Below, piece by piece: positions 18,249 through 26,176 of a stretch of DNA of 64,000 nucleotides; positions within the stretch are counted from its first letter, which is position 1; every line of letters starts with the position of its first letter. The DNA is from JAXDAY01 sp034679345. Its GTDB lineage: Bacteria > Eisenbacteria > RBG-16-71-46 > CAIMUX01 > VGJL01. The notes below the pieces were generated by a model that worked only from the letters and a program-made list of their open reading frames with translations, had not been told where the DNA came from and made no database searches. Position numbers and translations under genes: made by a program. The DNA is taken from assembly GCA_034679345.1 (NCBI GenBank), contig JAXDAY010000008.1, positions 68,740 through 132,739 of the forward strand. Direction: 5' to 3'.

Positions 18249-19541
18249 ATGAGCGATCCGCCGCCGCAGGAGAGGACGAGCGCGGAACGTCCATCGCTCG
18301 ACGAGGCCGTCGAGGAGAGGATCGCCGAGATCGGCGACGCGGATATCGTCTTGGGCGTGCCGAGCTACAACAACGCCTCGACGATCGGCCATGTGGTCCG
18401 CGCGCTGCTGGCGGGCCTGGCGAAGTACTTTCCCGATCAGCGCGCGGTCCTGGTCAACTCGGACGGCGGCTCATCCGACGGCACCCGAGATGTCGTCCTC
18501 GCCTCCAACATCGACGATCGGGAGTCCATCCTGATCACGCACCCGAGCGGTCCGATCGCCAGCTTCTCGCTTCCCTATCATGGGATCCCCGGGAAGGGGA
18601 GCGCATTCCGCACGATCTTCGCGATCGCGAAGGCCCTCCACGCGAAGGGGTGTGCCGTGGTCGATTCGGATCTTCGGAGCATCACCCCTGAGTGGGTGGA
18701 GCTGCTCCTGAAACCCGTCCTCTCAGGGAGATTCGATTACGTGGCGCCTCTCTACCGGCGGCACAAGTACGACGGAACGATCACCAACAGCATCGTCTAC
18801 CCGATGACGCGCGCCCTCTTCGGCAAGCGGATCCGGCAGCCGATCGGCGGCGACTTCGGATTCTCGGGAGATCTGGCCGCCTTCTATCTCTCCAAGGACG
18901 TGTGGGAGAGCGATGTCGCGAGATACGGAATCGACATCTGGATGACGATCACTGCCGTCGCAAACGGATTCCGCGTCTGCCAGTCCTACCTCGGAGCGAA
19001 GATCCACGATCCCAAGGACCCGGGCGCGGATCTCAGCGCCATGCTCCACCAGGTGATCGGCTCGACGATCGAGCTGATGGGGACCTATCCCCAGGTCTGG
19101 TCGAAGGTTCACGCGTCCGAGCCGATCCCGACCTTCGGATTCCCGTACGCCGTCGGCCTGGAGCCCGTAGCGGTGAACCTGGAGCGCATGCTCGATCGTT
19201 TTCAGCTCGGGCTGCAGGAGCTCGGCTCCCTCTGGGCCACCTATCTTCCCGAGACGGTGATGGAGGCGCTCGAAGAAGCCCGAAGCGCGCCGGCCGAACG
19301 ATTCACGATCCCGGATCCGGTGTGGGTGGAGATCGTCTATCGGCTCGCCGGCGCCTACCACCAGCGAACCATGAACCGCGAGCATCTCCTGAAATCGTTC
19401 ACGCCCCTCTACATCGGAAAGACCGCGTCGTTCGTGATCGAGGCGGCCGAGATGGACGCCGATGAGGTGGAGCGAAGGCTCGAATCCCTGTGCGAGACAT
19501 ACGAGACGATGAAGCCGAGTCTCCTCGCGAACTGGGAATAG
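18249..19541 (+). CDS. GT-A glycosyltransferase, candidate second sugar transferase of the glucosylglycerate pathway
   Basis: The 430-residue soluble protein starts four bases after gpgS. It has a nucleotide-sugar fold: ADIVLGVPSYNNASTIGHVV, LVNSDGGSSDGTRDVV, a likely metal site VVDSDLRSITPEWVE and an acceptor-side IGGDFGFSGDLAAFYL. The C-terminal 150 residues are helical. There is no transmembrane segment, so the acceptor is probably soluble. A reasonable candidate is addition of mannose to glucosyl(-3-phospho)glycerate, as known for mannosylglucosylglycerate in Petrotoga, Thermotoga and Rhodopirellula; this rests on context. It could also be a second paralogue with GpgS activity. Confidence 0.6.
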   Translation: MSDPPPQERTSAERPSLDEAVEERIAEIGDADIVLGVPSYNNASTIGHVVRALLAGLAKYFPDQRAVLVNSDGGSSDGTRDVVLASNIDDRESILITHPSGPIASFSLPYHGIPGKGSAFRTIFAIAKALHAKGCAVVDSDLRSITPEWVELLLKPVLSGRFDYVAPLYRRHKYDGTITNSIVYPMTRALFGKRIRQPIGGDFGFSGDLAAFYLSKDVWESDVARYGIDIWMTITAVANGFRVCQSYLGAKIHDPKDPGADLSAMLHQVIGSTIELMGTYPQVWSKVHASEPIPTFGFPYAVGLEPVAVNLERMLDRFQLGLQELGSLWATYLPETVMEALEEARSAPAERFTIPDPVWVEIVYRLAGAYHQRTMNREHLLKSFTPLYIGKTASFVIEAAEMDADEVERRLESLCETYETMKPSLLANWE

Positions 19542-19556
19542 CACGGAGGAGGAATC

Positions 19557-20255
19557 ATGGCGGAGTTCATTGGAAACGCTTTCGCCGATGCCTATCGAAG
19601 GTTCCTGGACGGCGTGGTCCGGTTCGTGCCGAATCTGTTGACCGCCATCCTGATCCTGATCATCGGACTCATCGTCGCGGGTGTGGTTCGTCTCGTCCTC
19701 GCGAGGATCTTGCGATGGATGCGCGTGGATCGCCTCGCGGCCCGCGTCGGGGCTCCCGACATGTTGCGCAAGGGGGGCGTCACCGAGCCCATCTCATCCC
19801 TCGCGGCTCGCATTGTCGCGTGGATCACGGGGATCGGGTTCGCGATTCTCTCCCTCTACGCGCTCGACGTTCCTACGGTCGAGCACCTCCTCGAGCGATT
19901 CTTGCTCTACCTGCCCAATCTCTTCGTCGCGTCTCTGATCCTCTACTTCGGCTATCTCATCGGGCAATTCGCCGCGAGGGCCGCCCTGATCGCCGCGGTC
20001 AACGCCGGCTCCCGCGTCTCGGGCCTGATCGCCCGCTTCGTCAAGGCGACGGTCCTGGTCCTCGCCCTCAGCATGGCCCTGGAGCAGCTGGGGATCGGCA
20101 ACCAGACGGTGATCATCGCATTCGCGATTCTCCTGGGCGGGTTCGTCCTCGCCCTCGCCATCGCGTTCGGTCTGGGAGGAAAGGAGATCGCGAGAGATTA
20201 CCTGCGGAAGCGGATCCGGGGTGGAAAGGACGACGATGACTTCCACCATGTCTGA
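19557..20255 (+). CDS. Small mechanosensitive-channel-like membrane protein (TM-helix repeat/MscS-related)
   Basis: The 232-residue protein starts at ATG 19557 after GGAGGAGG and has about five hydrophobic helices, with VPNLLTAILILIIGLIVAGV and LPNLFVASLILYFGYLIGQF as two related repeats of the TM-helix type found in MscS-like and CmpX proteins. The pore-like helix region FAILLGGFVLALAIAFGLGG and KEIARDYLRKRI follow; the large cytoplasmic MscS beta domain is absent. It is 15 bases downstream of the glycosyltransferase and presumably co-transcribed, which fits a role in releasing the osmolyte on hypo-osmotic shock. Confidence 0.72.
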   Translation: MAEFIGNAFADAYRRFLDGVVRFVPNLLTAILILIIGLIVAGVVRLVLARILRWMRVDRLAARVGAPDMLRKGGVTEPISSLAARIVAWITGIGFAILSLYALDVPTVEHLLERFLLYLPNLFVASLILYFGYLIGQFAARAALIAAVNAGSRVSGLIARFVKATVLVLALSMALEQLGIGNQTVIIAFAILLGGFVLALAIAFGLGGKEIARDYLRKRIRGGKDDDDFHHV

Positions 20256-20261
20256 TGCGGG

Positions 20262-21068
20262 TCACGGGGCGGAAGGAGACGACTCCTCCCAGCGGATCTC
20301 CGAGCCCCACGTGCTGTGAGGGATCGCGAAGACCACGATCATGACGGCCGCGGCGACGATGACCGCGATCCGAGCCGGTCGGCCCGCCCGAAGCCGCCAT
20401 AGCGCATAGGCCCAGGCGAGTCCCACGATCAGCGTTTTGTTGTCGGTCAAGTCGAAGCCGAAGGGCACCCCCGTCCACCAATCGCCGAAGGCCATCTTCT
20501 GGACGATCGGACCGAACACGAAGCCGCCCGCGATCAGGAAGATCATCGTGATCCAGGCGAGGCGGCGCGCTCCTCTCCCCGTGAGCGCTTCGAGCCCCGC
20601 GCGGTTCGAGTAAAGCATCGCGGCGAACATCGCGAGAATGTGCGGAATCAGGAACGCGGCGGGGACGTCTCCCTTGAAGCGAGTGACCGCGGGACGAGGG
20701 GGGAATAGCGCGGATTCGCCGTTTGCGGTCAAGCGGACCTGGTACTCGAGCTTTCCCGCTGGAGCCTGATGCGGGAGAGCGCCCACAAGCCACTCGCCGT
20801 CCCGCGTCATGGGACGGGACGAGAAGGCCTCATCGGTCGGGTATCGACGCCAGGCGATCTCCCCGATGACCGCCGGATCGGCGGCCCGGATCCGGACGGG
20901 CTGGTCGCCGGCGCCGCCATGGGAACGGGTCAACCGCGCTGGGATCCGCTGGCCGGCGAGCTCGATTTCGCCGCGCACCGGATAGGTCGGCCCCGACTTC
21001 CTCTGCCAGTACGCCGAGGCCAAGGTGATCAGCAGCGCGAGCAGCCAAAGGGCAAGCGTTCGGAGCAT
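20262..21068 (-). CDS. Integral membrane protein of unknown function
   Basis: The 268-residue protein is convergent with the MscS-like gene. It begins with one membrane helix (LALWLLALLITLASAYW), followed by a soluble region of about 115 residues with beta-rich character (EIELAGQRIPARLTR, LEYQVRLTANGE) that should face the periplasm. At least four more helices follow (IPHILAMFAAMLYSN, ITMIFLIAGGFVFGPIV, TLIVGLAWAYALW, IAVIVAAAVMIVVFAI). No family was recognised and no catalytic residues stand out. Its position between two mechanosensitive channel genes may be incidental. Confidence 0.7.
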   Translation of the reverse strand: MLRTLALWLLALLITLASAYWQRKSGPTYPVRGEIELAGQRIPARLTRSHGGAGDQPVRIRAADPAVIGEIAWRRYPTDEAFSSRPMTRDGEWLVGALPHQAPAGKLEYQVRLTANGESALFPPRPAVTRFKGDVPAAFLIPHILAMFAAMLYSNRAGLEALTGRGARRLAWITMIFLIAGGFVFGPIVQKMAFGDWWTGVPFGFDLTDNKTLIVGLAWAYALWRLRAGRPARIAVIVAAAVMIVVFAIPHSTWGSEIRWEESSPSAP

Positions 21069-21161
21069 GGGCTAGCACCTCCCTGCAAGAATCATCCTTG
21101 ACTGGGGTCCTGGCACGGTCTCTCCTTCTCGAGTGCCTTCCGAGGCAGAAAGGAGCCAGAC

Positions 21162-21563
21162 ATGCTCAAGGAGTTCAAGGAGTTCCTGCTGAAGACCAAT
21201 GCTCTGGCGCTCGCCGTCGGCGTCATCATCGGCGGGGCGGTCGGCAAGGTCGTCTCCTCCATCGTTGGCGACGTTCTGATGCCCATCATCGGAATCCTGA
21301 TCCCCGGCGGCGCCTGGCGCACACTGGCGATCCCGATCACGCGTAATGCCGACGGCACCCCTGCCGCCCAGATCATGGTCGGCAGCCTCCTCGGGAACAT
21401 CATCGACTTCGTCATCATCGCTTGGGTGGTCTTCATGGTCACCAAGGCGCTCATCAAACCGGCCCCCGCCCCGCCGGCGCCCCCGACGAAGCAGTGTGGC
21501 CAGTGTCTGGAGTCGGTCGCCGCGGAAGCCAAGAAGTGCAAGTTCTGCGGGAGCGCCGTCTAG
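21162..21563 (+). CDS. mscL: Large-conductance mechanosensitive channel with C-terminal zinc ribbon
   Basis: The 133-residue MscL has the first helix FKEFLLKTNALALAVGVIIG with GAVGKVVSSIVGDVLMP and the second helix LLGNIIDFVIIAWVVFMV. After the usual VTKALIK the standard C-terminal bundle is replaced by a proline-rich linker (PAPAPPAPPT) and a ribbon with two CxxC pairs (CGQC at about 112-115 and CKFC at about 127-130) likely to bind zinc. ATG 21162 follows AAGGAG. The channel opens at high membrane tension to vent solutes; it lies beside the osmolyte genes. Its stop overlaps the convergent GNAT stop (CTAG). Confidence 0.9.
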   Translation: MLKEFKEFLLKTNALALAVGVIIGGAVGKVVSSIVGDVLMPIIGILIPGGAWRTLAIPITRNADGTPAAQIMVGSLLGNIIDFVIIAWVVFMVTKALIKPAPAPPAPPTKQCGQCLESVAAEAKKCKFCGSAV

Positions 21564-22126
21564 CGGGCTTTTCCGCTCCTCCACTCGCGGTGGAGCAGGC
21601 TGTAGACATGGTCGTCGTGGAGCACCCCGCCCAGGAGGTGGTGCTCCCTCAGTGTCGCGTCCCGATGGAACCCCAGGGCATCGAGCAGGCGAATCGACTT
21701 TGCGTTGAACGCGCCCGTCTGGGCGTAGACCTTGTTGAGGCCAAGACCGTCGAAGAGATAGGCGAGCAGCAAGCCGATCGCTTCGCGCGCGTACCCCTTG
21801 CCGCGCGCGGTCGGGGCGGTGATGTATCCGATCTCACACGATCGATTCCTGGGATTGACATCGAAGAAGCGCACCTGCCCCACCAGGGTCCCCGTTCCCC
21901 TGAGAACGATCCCCAGGACCCCCTGCGAGGCGTTTGGCTCCCTCTTCGCGTGGAGATCACCGACCTCGCCCGGCGACCGGAGAACCGGCGCCCGGCAGGT
22001 TTGGGCGAGGGGATCGCTCTCGAGGATCCACTGCTGCACGAGCGCCGCTTCCCGAGGCTCGAGCGGGCGCAGGCCGACGCGCCCGCCCGCGAGCGATGGG
22101 ATCTCGTACCCGTCGGTCACGGCCAC
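21560..22126 (-). CDS. GNAT acetyltransferase, RimJ/RimL type
   Basis: This 188-residue protein has RVGLRPLEPREAALVQQWI at the start, the acetyl-CoA loop TAPTARGKGYAREAIGLLL and a C-terminal LNKVYAQTGAFNAKSIRLL followed by LGFHRDATLREHHLL. It acetylates a small molecule or a protein N-terminus; the substrate is not apparent. The GTG start at 22126 lies two bases beyond the thrS stop, so it is probably translated from the thrS message. Confidence 0.82.
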   Translation of the reverse strand: MAVTDGYEIPSLAGGRVGLRPLEPREAALVQQWILESDPLAQTCRAPVLRSPGEVGDLHAKREPNASQGVLGIVLRGTGTLVGQVRFFDVNPRNRSCEIGYITAPTARGKGYAREAIGLLLAYLFDGLGLNKVYAQTGAFNAKSIRLLDALGFHRDATLREHHLLGGVLHDDHVYSLLHREWRSGKAR

Positions 22127-22128
22127 GA

Positions 22129-23961
22129 CTACGCCGACGCCCCCTCTGGCTTCACATGGGCGCGTTCGCGGATCTCCGCGAGCACCCGCTCCCGGAAGAG
22201 CTCGAAGGGGACCGTCTCCTGCTCCTTGCGGCGGTAGCGGCGCACCGTGACCTGGCCCTGCTCCGCCTCGCGCCGGCCGATCACGAGGACGATCGGGATC
22301 TTCTGGGTGGTCGCGTTGCGGATCTTCTTGTTGAGCGAGTGCGGAAGATCGTCCACCTCGGCGCGGACGAAGTCGGCCCGTAGCCGGTCGCGCAGCCCGA
22401 AGGCATAGTCCAACAGATCGTCGCTGATCGTGATGATCTGGACCTGCACGGGCGCGAGCCAGGTCGGGAACGCGCCGCCGTAGTGCTCGATCAGGAAGGA
22501 GAGCATGCGCTCGTGGGTCGATAGCGGGGCGCGGTGGATGATCGCGGGGCGCAATTCCTGCCCGTGCTCGTCGATGTAGGTCAGATCGAAGCGCAGAGCG
22601 GATATATAGTCGAGCTGAATCGTGGAGACGGTCTCCTCGCGCCCCAAGAGATTCTTGAACTGGATGTCGATCTTCGGCCCGTAGAAGGCCGCTTCGCCGA
22701 AACCCTCCTCGTAGGGCACGCCCGCCTCGTGGAGCGCCTCGCGGAGAAGCACCTCAGACTTCGTCCAGAGATCCTCGTCGTCGTGGTACTTCTCGCGGTT
22801 CGCCGGATCGTGGACGGAGAATCTGTTCGAGTAGTTCTTCAGCTCGAAGACCCCGTAGAGCTCCCTGTACATGTTGAGAAGCGAGATCGACTCCGCCTTC
22901 ACCTGATCGTTGGTGCAGTAGATGTGGGCGTCGTTCATGGTAAGACCGCGCACGCGCAGCAGGCCGGCCAGCTCGCCCGACTTCTCGAAGCGGTAGCAGG
23001 TCCCGTACTCCGCGAGCCGCAAGGGGAGCTCGCGGTAGGATCGGGGCCGGCACTTGAAGATCATGTGATGGATCGGGCAGTTCATCGGCTTCATGTAGAA
23101 GACTTCTTCCCGCCCTTCCTCCTCGAACCGCATCGGCGGGAACATGCTCTCCTTGTAGTAGGGAAGATGGCCGCTGCGAATGAAGAGCTCCTGATGCGCG
23201 AGGTGCGGGGTCGCCACGCGCCGGTAACCGTAGCGAAACTCGGTTTCCTTCGCGAGCTTCTCGATCTCGTCGCGCAAGACCGTCCCGTTCGGAAGCCACA
23301 GCGGGAGCCCCTTGCCGATCTCCTCCTCGATGTGGAAGATGTCGAGCTCCCTTCCCAGCTTCCGGTGGTCGTGCTCTTGGGCAATCCGTCGACGCTCGAG
23401 ATGCGCCTCGAGCTCCGCCTTGGTCAAGAAGGCGAATCCGTAGATGCGAGTGAGCATCTTGTTCTTCTCGTCCCCGCGCCAATAGGCTCCCGCGATCGAG
23501 TCGAGCGTGAAACCGTCGAGAGGGATCTCCTCCGCCGAGACGACGTGAGGACCTTCGCACATGTCGACGAAGGGACCGCTCGAGTAGAATGAGATCACGC
23601 TCACGCCCTTGGCCTTCAGATCGCCCGCCGCCTCGACCTTGTAGGGCTGGCCCATCGTGGCGATCCGCGCGAGTGCTTCGTCGGAAGCCATCTCCTCGCG
23701 CACGAACTCGACGTTTGAGCGGATGATCTCGCGCATCCGTTTCTCGATTCGAGGCAGATCCTCTACCGTGATGGGTTCGGACAGCTCGAAGTCGTAGTAG
23801 AAGCCGTGCTCGACGGGCGGGCCGAAACCGAGTTTCGTCCCCGGCCGGGTCTCGACGACGGCCTGGGCCATGATGTGGGCGAGGGAGTGCCGGATACAGT
23901 AGAGCCGGCGTCCGTCAGCGGAGAGAGATTCCGCTTCCCGTGCGATCTCTTGGTCTTGCAT
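22129..23961 (-). CDS. thrS: Threonyl-tRNA synthetase lacking the N-terminal TGS domain
   Basis: The 610-residue enzyme charges tRNA-Thr. The editing domain is present (HSLAHIMAQAV with the HxxxH zinc/editing motif, CEGPHV), followed by the class II core: LPLWLPNGTVLRDEI, MNCPIHHMIF with the zinc-binding Cys and motif 2 RFEKSGELAGLLRVRGLTMN. Next come TIQLDY, IIHRAPLSTHERMLSFLIEH and an anticodon-binding domain (LAPVQVQIITISDD). Compared with the roughly 640-residue enzyme of E. coli the 60-residue TGS domain is missing; the ATG at 23961 has a GGGAG site, and no upstream extension encodes it. Motif 2 reads TMNDAH where most bacterial enzymes have TQDDAH. Confidence 0.92.
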   Translation of the reverse strand: MQDQEIAREAESLSADGRRLYCIRHSLAHIMAQAVVETRPGTKLGFGPPVEHGFYYDFELSEPITVEDLPRIEKRMREIIRSNVEFVREEMASDEALARIATMGQPYKVEAAGDLKAKGVSVISFYSSGPFVDMCEGPHVVSAEEIPLDGFTLDSIAGAYWRGDEKNKMLTRIYGFAFLTKAELEAHLERRRIAQEHDHRKLGRELDIFHIEEEIGKGLPLWLPNGTVLRDEIEKLAKETEFRYGYRRVATPHLAHQELFIRSGHLPYYKESMFPPMRFEEEGREEVFYMKPMNCPIHHMIFKCRPRSYRELPLRLAEYGTCYRFEKSGELAGLLRVRGLTMNDAHIYCTNDQVKAESISLLNMYRELYGVFELKNYSNRFSVHDPANREKYHDDEDLWTKSEVLLREALHEAGVPYEEGFGEAAFYGPKIDIQFKNLLGREETVSTIQLDYISALRFDLTYIDEHGQELRPAIIHRAPLSTHERMLSFLIEHYGGAFPTWLAPVQVQIITISDDLLDYAFGLRDRLRADFVRAEVDDLPHSLNKKIRNATTQKIPIVLVIGRREAEQGQVTVRRYRRKEQETVPFELFRERVLAEIRERAHVKPEGASA

Positions 23962-24052
23962 GATTCTCCCGGATTGAAGTTGAGTTTCGGCTAGGTTACG
24001 GAGTCCGATCGATTGCTGTCAACTTTCACCCTGATGGGCCTCTGAGGGACGC

Positions 24053-25309
24053 ATGCGACGTCCCTTGCTCGGCATTCTCCTCTTCGCGGTCCTTCTGCGC
24101 CTGCTCTTCAGTTTCGTCTACGTCCGGGGCGTCCAGCACGTTCGTCCCGAGCACGAGATCACCGACGGCTACAACCTCATCGCCGAGAACCTGGTCCGGG
24201 GGCTTGGATACCGCCAGCTTGCCGAATGGCCCGAGAGCGTCGTCCGCCCGCCAGGATACCCCCTCTTCCTCTTCGGGCTCTTCAAGCTCTTCGGCGTCGA
24301 CTACCTCGTCGTGCAGATCGCCCAGGCTCTGCTGGGAGCGCTGGGGTGCTACCTTCTCTTCCGCCTCGGCTCGTGGGTCTCTTCCAGGAGGACCGGCCTT
24401 GCCGCGGCATCGCTCTATGCGGTCTACCCGAACTCGATCGAGTACTCCGCCCGGCTCTATGCGGAGAACATCTACTTTCCACTCTTCATCGGGCTCGCCT
24501 ATCTCCTTTGCCGCGCGTCGTTCGAGCGCTCCGCCCTTCGCGGCGCCGCCGCCGGCGCAGTCTGGGGGCTCGGAGTTCTGACCCGCGGCACGCTCCTGGC
24601 GCTGCCCTTCGCCTTGCCCATCGGGATCGCCATCTCCCGCGCGCATCGAGCATCCCCCTCTCGCATGAGCCGCTGGCTCTTGCCTGCCGCGGCCGCCGCG
24701 ATCCTCGTGATGGCGCCATGGACCCTGCGCAACTTCCGACTCACCGGAGACTTCGTTCCCGTTTCCGCCTGGGGGTGGGCCCCCTTCTATCACGGGCTTC
24801 AGTGCTCGAAGCGGATGCTCCAGTGGGACGATCTGCGCAAGATCGACAAGGAAGCGGAGATCCGGCGGCACGAGATCGTCGTCGAGCGGCTCTACGCCGG
24901 GGACCGCACGAAGGCCTTCTCCTCGGCCCGCGAGGCGCTCAGACATGAGGGGGTGGCCCGGGATCTCGTGTTCGAGGAGATCCGGCGCGACCCCCTGGGG
25001 ACGGCCTTGCGCGCCATCGCAGGGGTCCCTTTCGCGTGGTTCCTGACGCTCGGCCCGAAGATGCGGATCGTCAGTCTGGCGATTCATCTCTTCCTCCTGC
25101 TGCTCTTCCTTGCGGGGGCGCGCCGGATGGCGAGGGCGCCGGGTCAGGAGTTTTCGCGGGCCTGGCCTGCCCTGGGGCTGATCCTCTTCGTCAACGTCTT
25201 CCAGGCCGTCGTCTTCCCGCATGTCCGGTATATGTCCCCCGCGATTGCGGTATCCTTCATCTTCTCGGGTTCGTACTTGGCCGCCCGGCTCGACAGGAGG
25301 AAGGTTTGA
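24053..25309 (+). CDS. Polytopic membrane glycosyltransferase, ArnT/PMT-like (GT39/GT83)
   Basis: The 418-residue protein has about ten to eleven hydrophobic helices and an acidic residue early in the first periplasmic loop (EITDGYNLIAENL) as in lipid-linked-sugar transferases, with RPPGYPLFLFGLFKLFG and RLYAENIYFPLFIGLAYL following. Such enzymes use polyprenyl-phosphate sugars to glycosylate lipids or proteins at the periplasmic face. The next gene, a polyprenyl-phosphate sugar synthase-like GT2, overlaps its stop and is the natural donor-making partner. Confidence 0.8.
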   Translation: MRRPLLGILLFAVLLRLLFSFVYVRGVQHVRPEHEITDGYNLIAENLVRGLGYRQLAEWPESVVRPPGYPLFLFGLFKLFGVDYLVVQIAQALLGALGCYLLFRLGSWVSSRRTGLAAASLYAVYPNSIEYSARLYAENIYFPLFIGLAYLLCRASFERSALRGAAAGAVWGLGVLTRGTLLALPFALPIGIAISRAHRASPSRMSRWLLPAAAAAILVMAPWTLRNFRLTGDFVPVSAWGWAPFYHGLQCSKRMLQWDDLRKIDKEAEIRRHEIVVERLYAGDRTKAFSSAREALRHEGVARDLVFEEIRRDPLGTALRAIAGVPFAWFLTLGPKMRIVSLAIHLFLLLLFLAGARRMARAPGQEFSRAWPALGLILFVNVFQAVVFPHVRYMSPAIAVSFIFSGSYLAARLDRRKV

Positions 25310-26034
25310 AGCTCAGCATCCTGGTGCCCGTCTACAACGAGGAGCGGACCCTGGCTGAGATCCTCGACCGCGTGCTCGCCGTCGACCTCGCCGCCGAGAA
25401 GGAGGTGATCGTCGTTGACGACGCCTCCACGGACGGCACCGCCGCCGTGCTCTCGCGCTACTCCGATCGGGTGACGGTAGTCCGGCACGAGCGCAACCGC
25501 GGCAAAGGAGCAGCCCTTCGAACGGCGCTCCGTCACGCGACGGGCGATTATGTGGTGCCCCAGGATGCCGATCTGGAGTACGAGCCCGCCGATCTGAGTT
25601 CGCTTCTCGCCGCGGCCCGGGAGCGCGGAGCGCGCGTCGTCTACGGCTCCAGGCGCCTCCATCGCGCCAACAAGCAGTACTCCGCTCTCTCGTTCTACCT
25701 CGGAGGGATTCTGGTGACCTGGGTAGCCAACCTGCTCTATGGGCTGCGCTTGACCGATGAGCCGACCTGCTACAAGCTCGTCGATCGCACGCTGATCGAG
25801 GCGATGGACCTCCAGTGCGAGCGGTTCGAGTTCTGCGCCGAGGTGACCGCGAAGGCTGCCCGGATGAAGGAGTCGATCCTCGAGGTCCCGATCAGCTACC
25901 GCCCCCGGCACATGGATGAAGGCAAGAAGATAGGCGCAAGGGACGGATTAGAGACAATTCAGACCTTGATCCGGTACCTCCGCTGGCGCCCTACGAACGA
26001 TCGCCCGTCCCGGTCTTTCTCTATTTCATCATAA
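25306..26034 (+). CDS. GT2 glycosyltransferase, dolichol/undecaprenyl-phosphate sugar synthase-like
   Basis: A TTG start at 25306 sits three bases inside the preceding gene behind AGGAGGAAGG and gives 242 residues starting MKLSILVPVYNEE. GT2 features are VIVVDDASTDGT, NRGKGAALRTALRHATGDYV and the metal-binding PQDADLEYEPADLS, with a later LTDEPTCYKLVDRTLIEAM and RFEFCAEVTAKAAR, as in DPM1-like enzymes. There is no C-terminal membrane anchor. It probably makes a polyprenyl-phosphate hexose in the cytosol for the coupled ArnT-like transferase. Confidence 0.85.
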   Translation: MKLSILVPVYNEERTLAEILDRVLAVDLAAEKEVIVVDDASTDGTAAVLSRYSDRVTVVRHERNRGKGAALRTALRHATGDYVVPQDADLEYEPADLSSLLAAARERGARVVYGSRRLHRANKQYSALSFYLGGILVTWVANLLYGLRLTDEPTCYKLVDRTLIEAMDLQCERFEFCAEVTAKAARMKESILEVPISYRPRHMDEGKKIGARDGLETIQTLIRYLRWRPTNDRPSRSFSISS

Positions 26035-26076
26035 TCGATTATATTACTGCGCCTTAGACCACTCGCACTTTCCGTA

Positions 26077-26142
26077 TTGAGCAGGGAACCTAATGCTCCA
26101 TATCATGTAGAAAGCGCGACCAATCGGTCGAAACCGGTTTCG
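26077..26142 (+). promoter_or_regulatory. Promoter and 14-bp palindrome ahead of the PDZ protein gene
   Basis: TTGAGC (26077-26082) and TATCAT (26101-26106) are 18 bases apart, a fair sigma-70 promoter. An exact 14-bp palindrome CGAAACCGGTTTCG lies at 26129-26142, just downstream of the expected start of transcription and 34 bases before the gene: a good place for a repressor operator. No regulator is encoded adjacent. Confidence 0.45.
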
Positions 26143-26176
26143 TGAGGCAGGCAGCAAGGCAAACCACGGGAGGACG

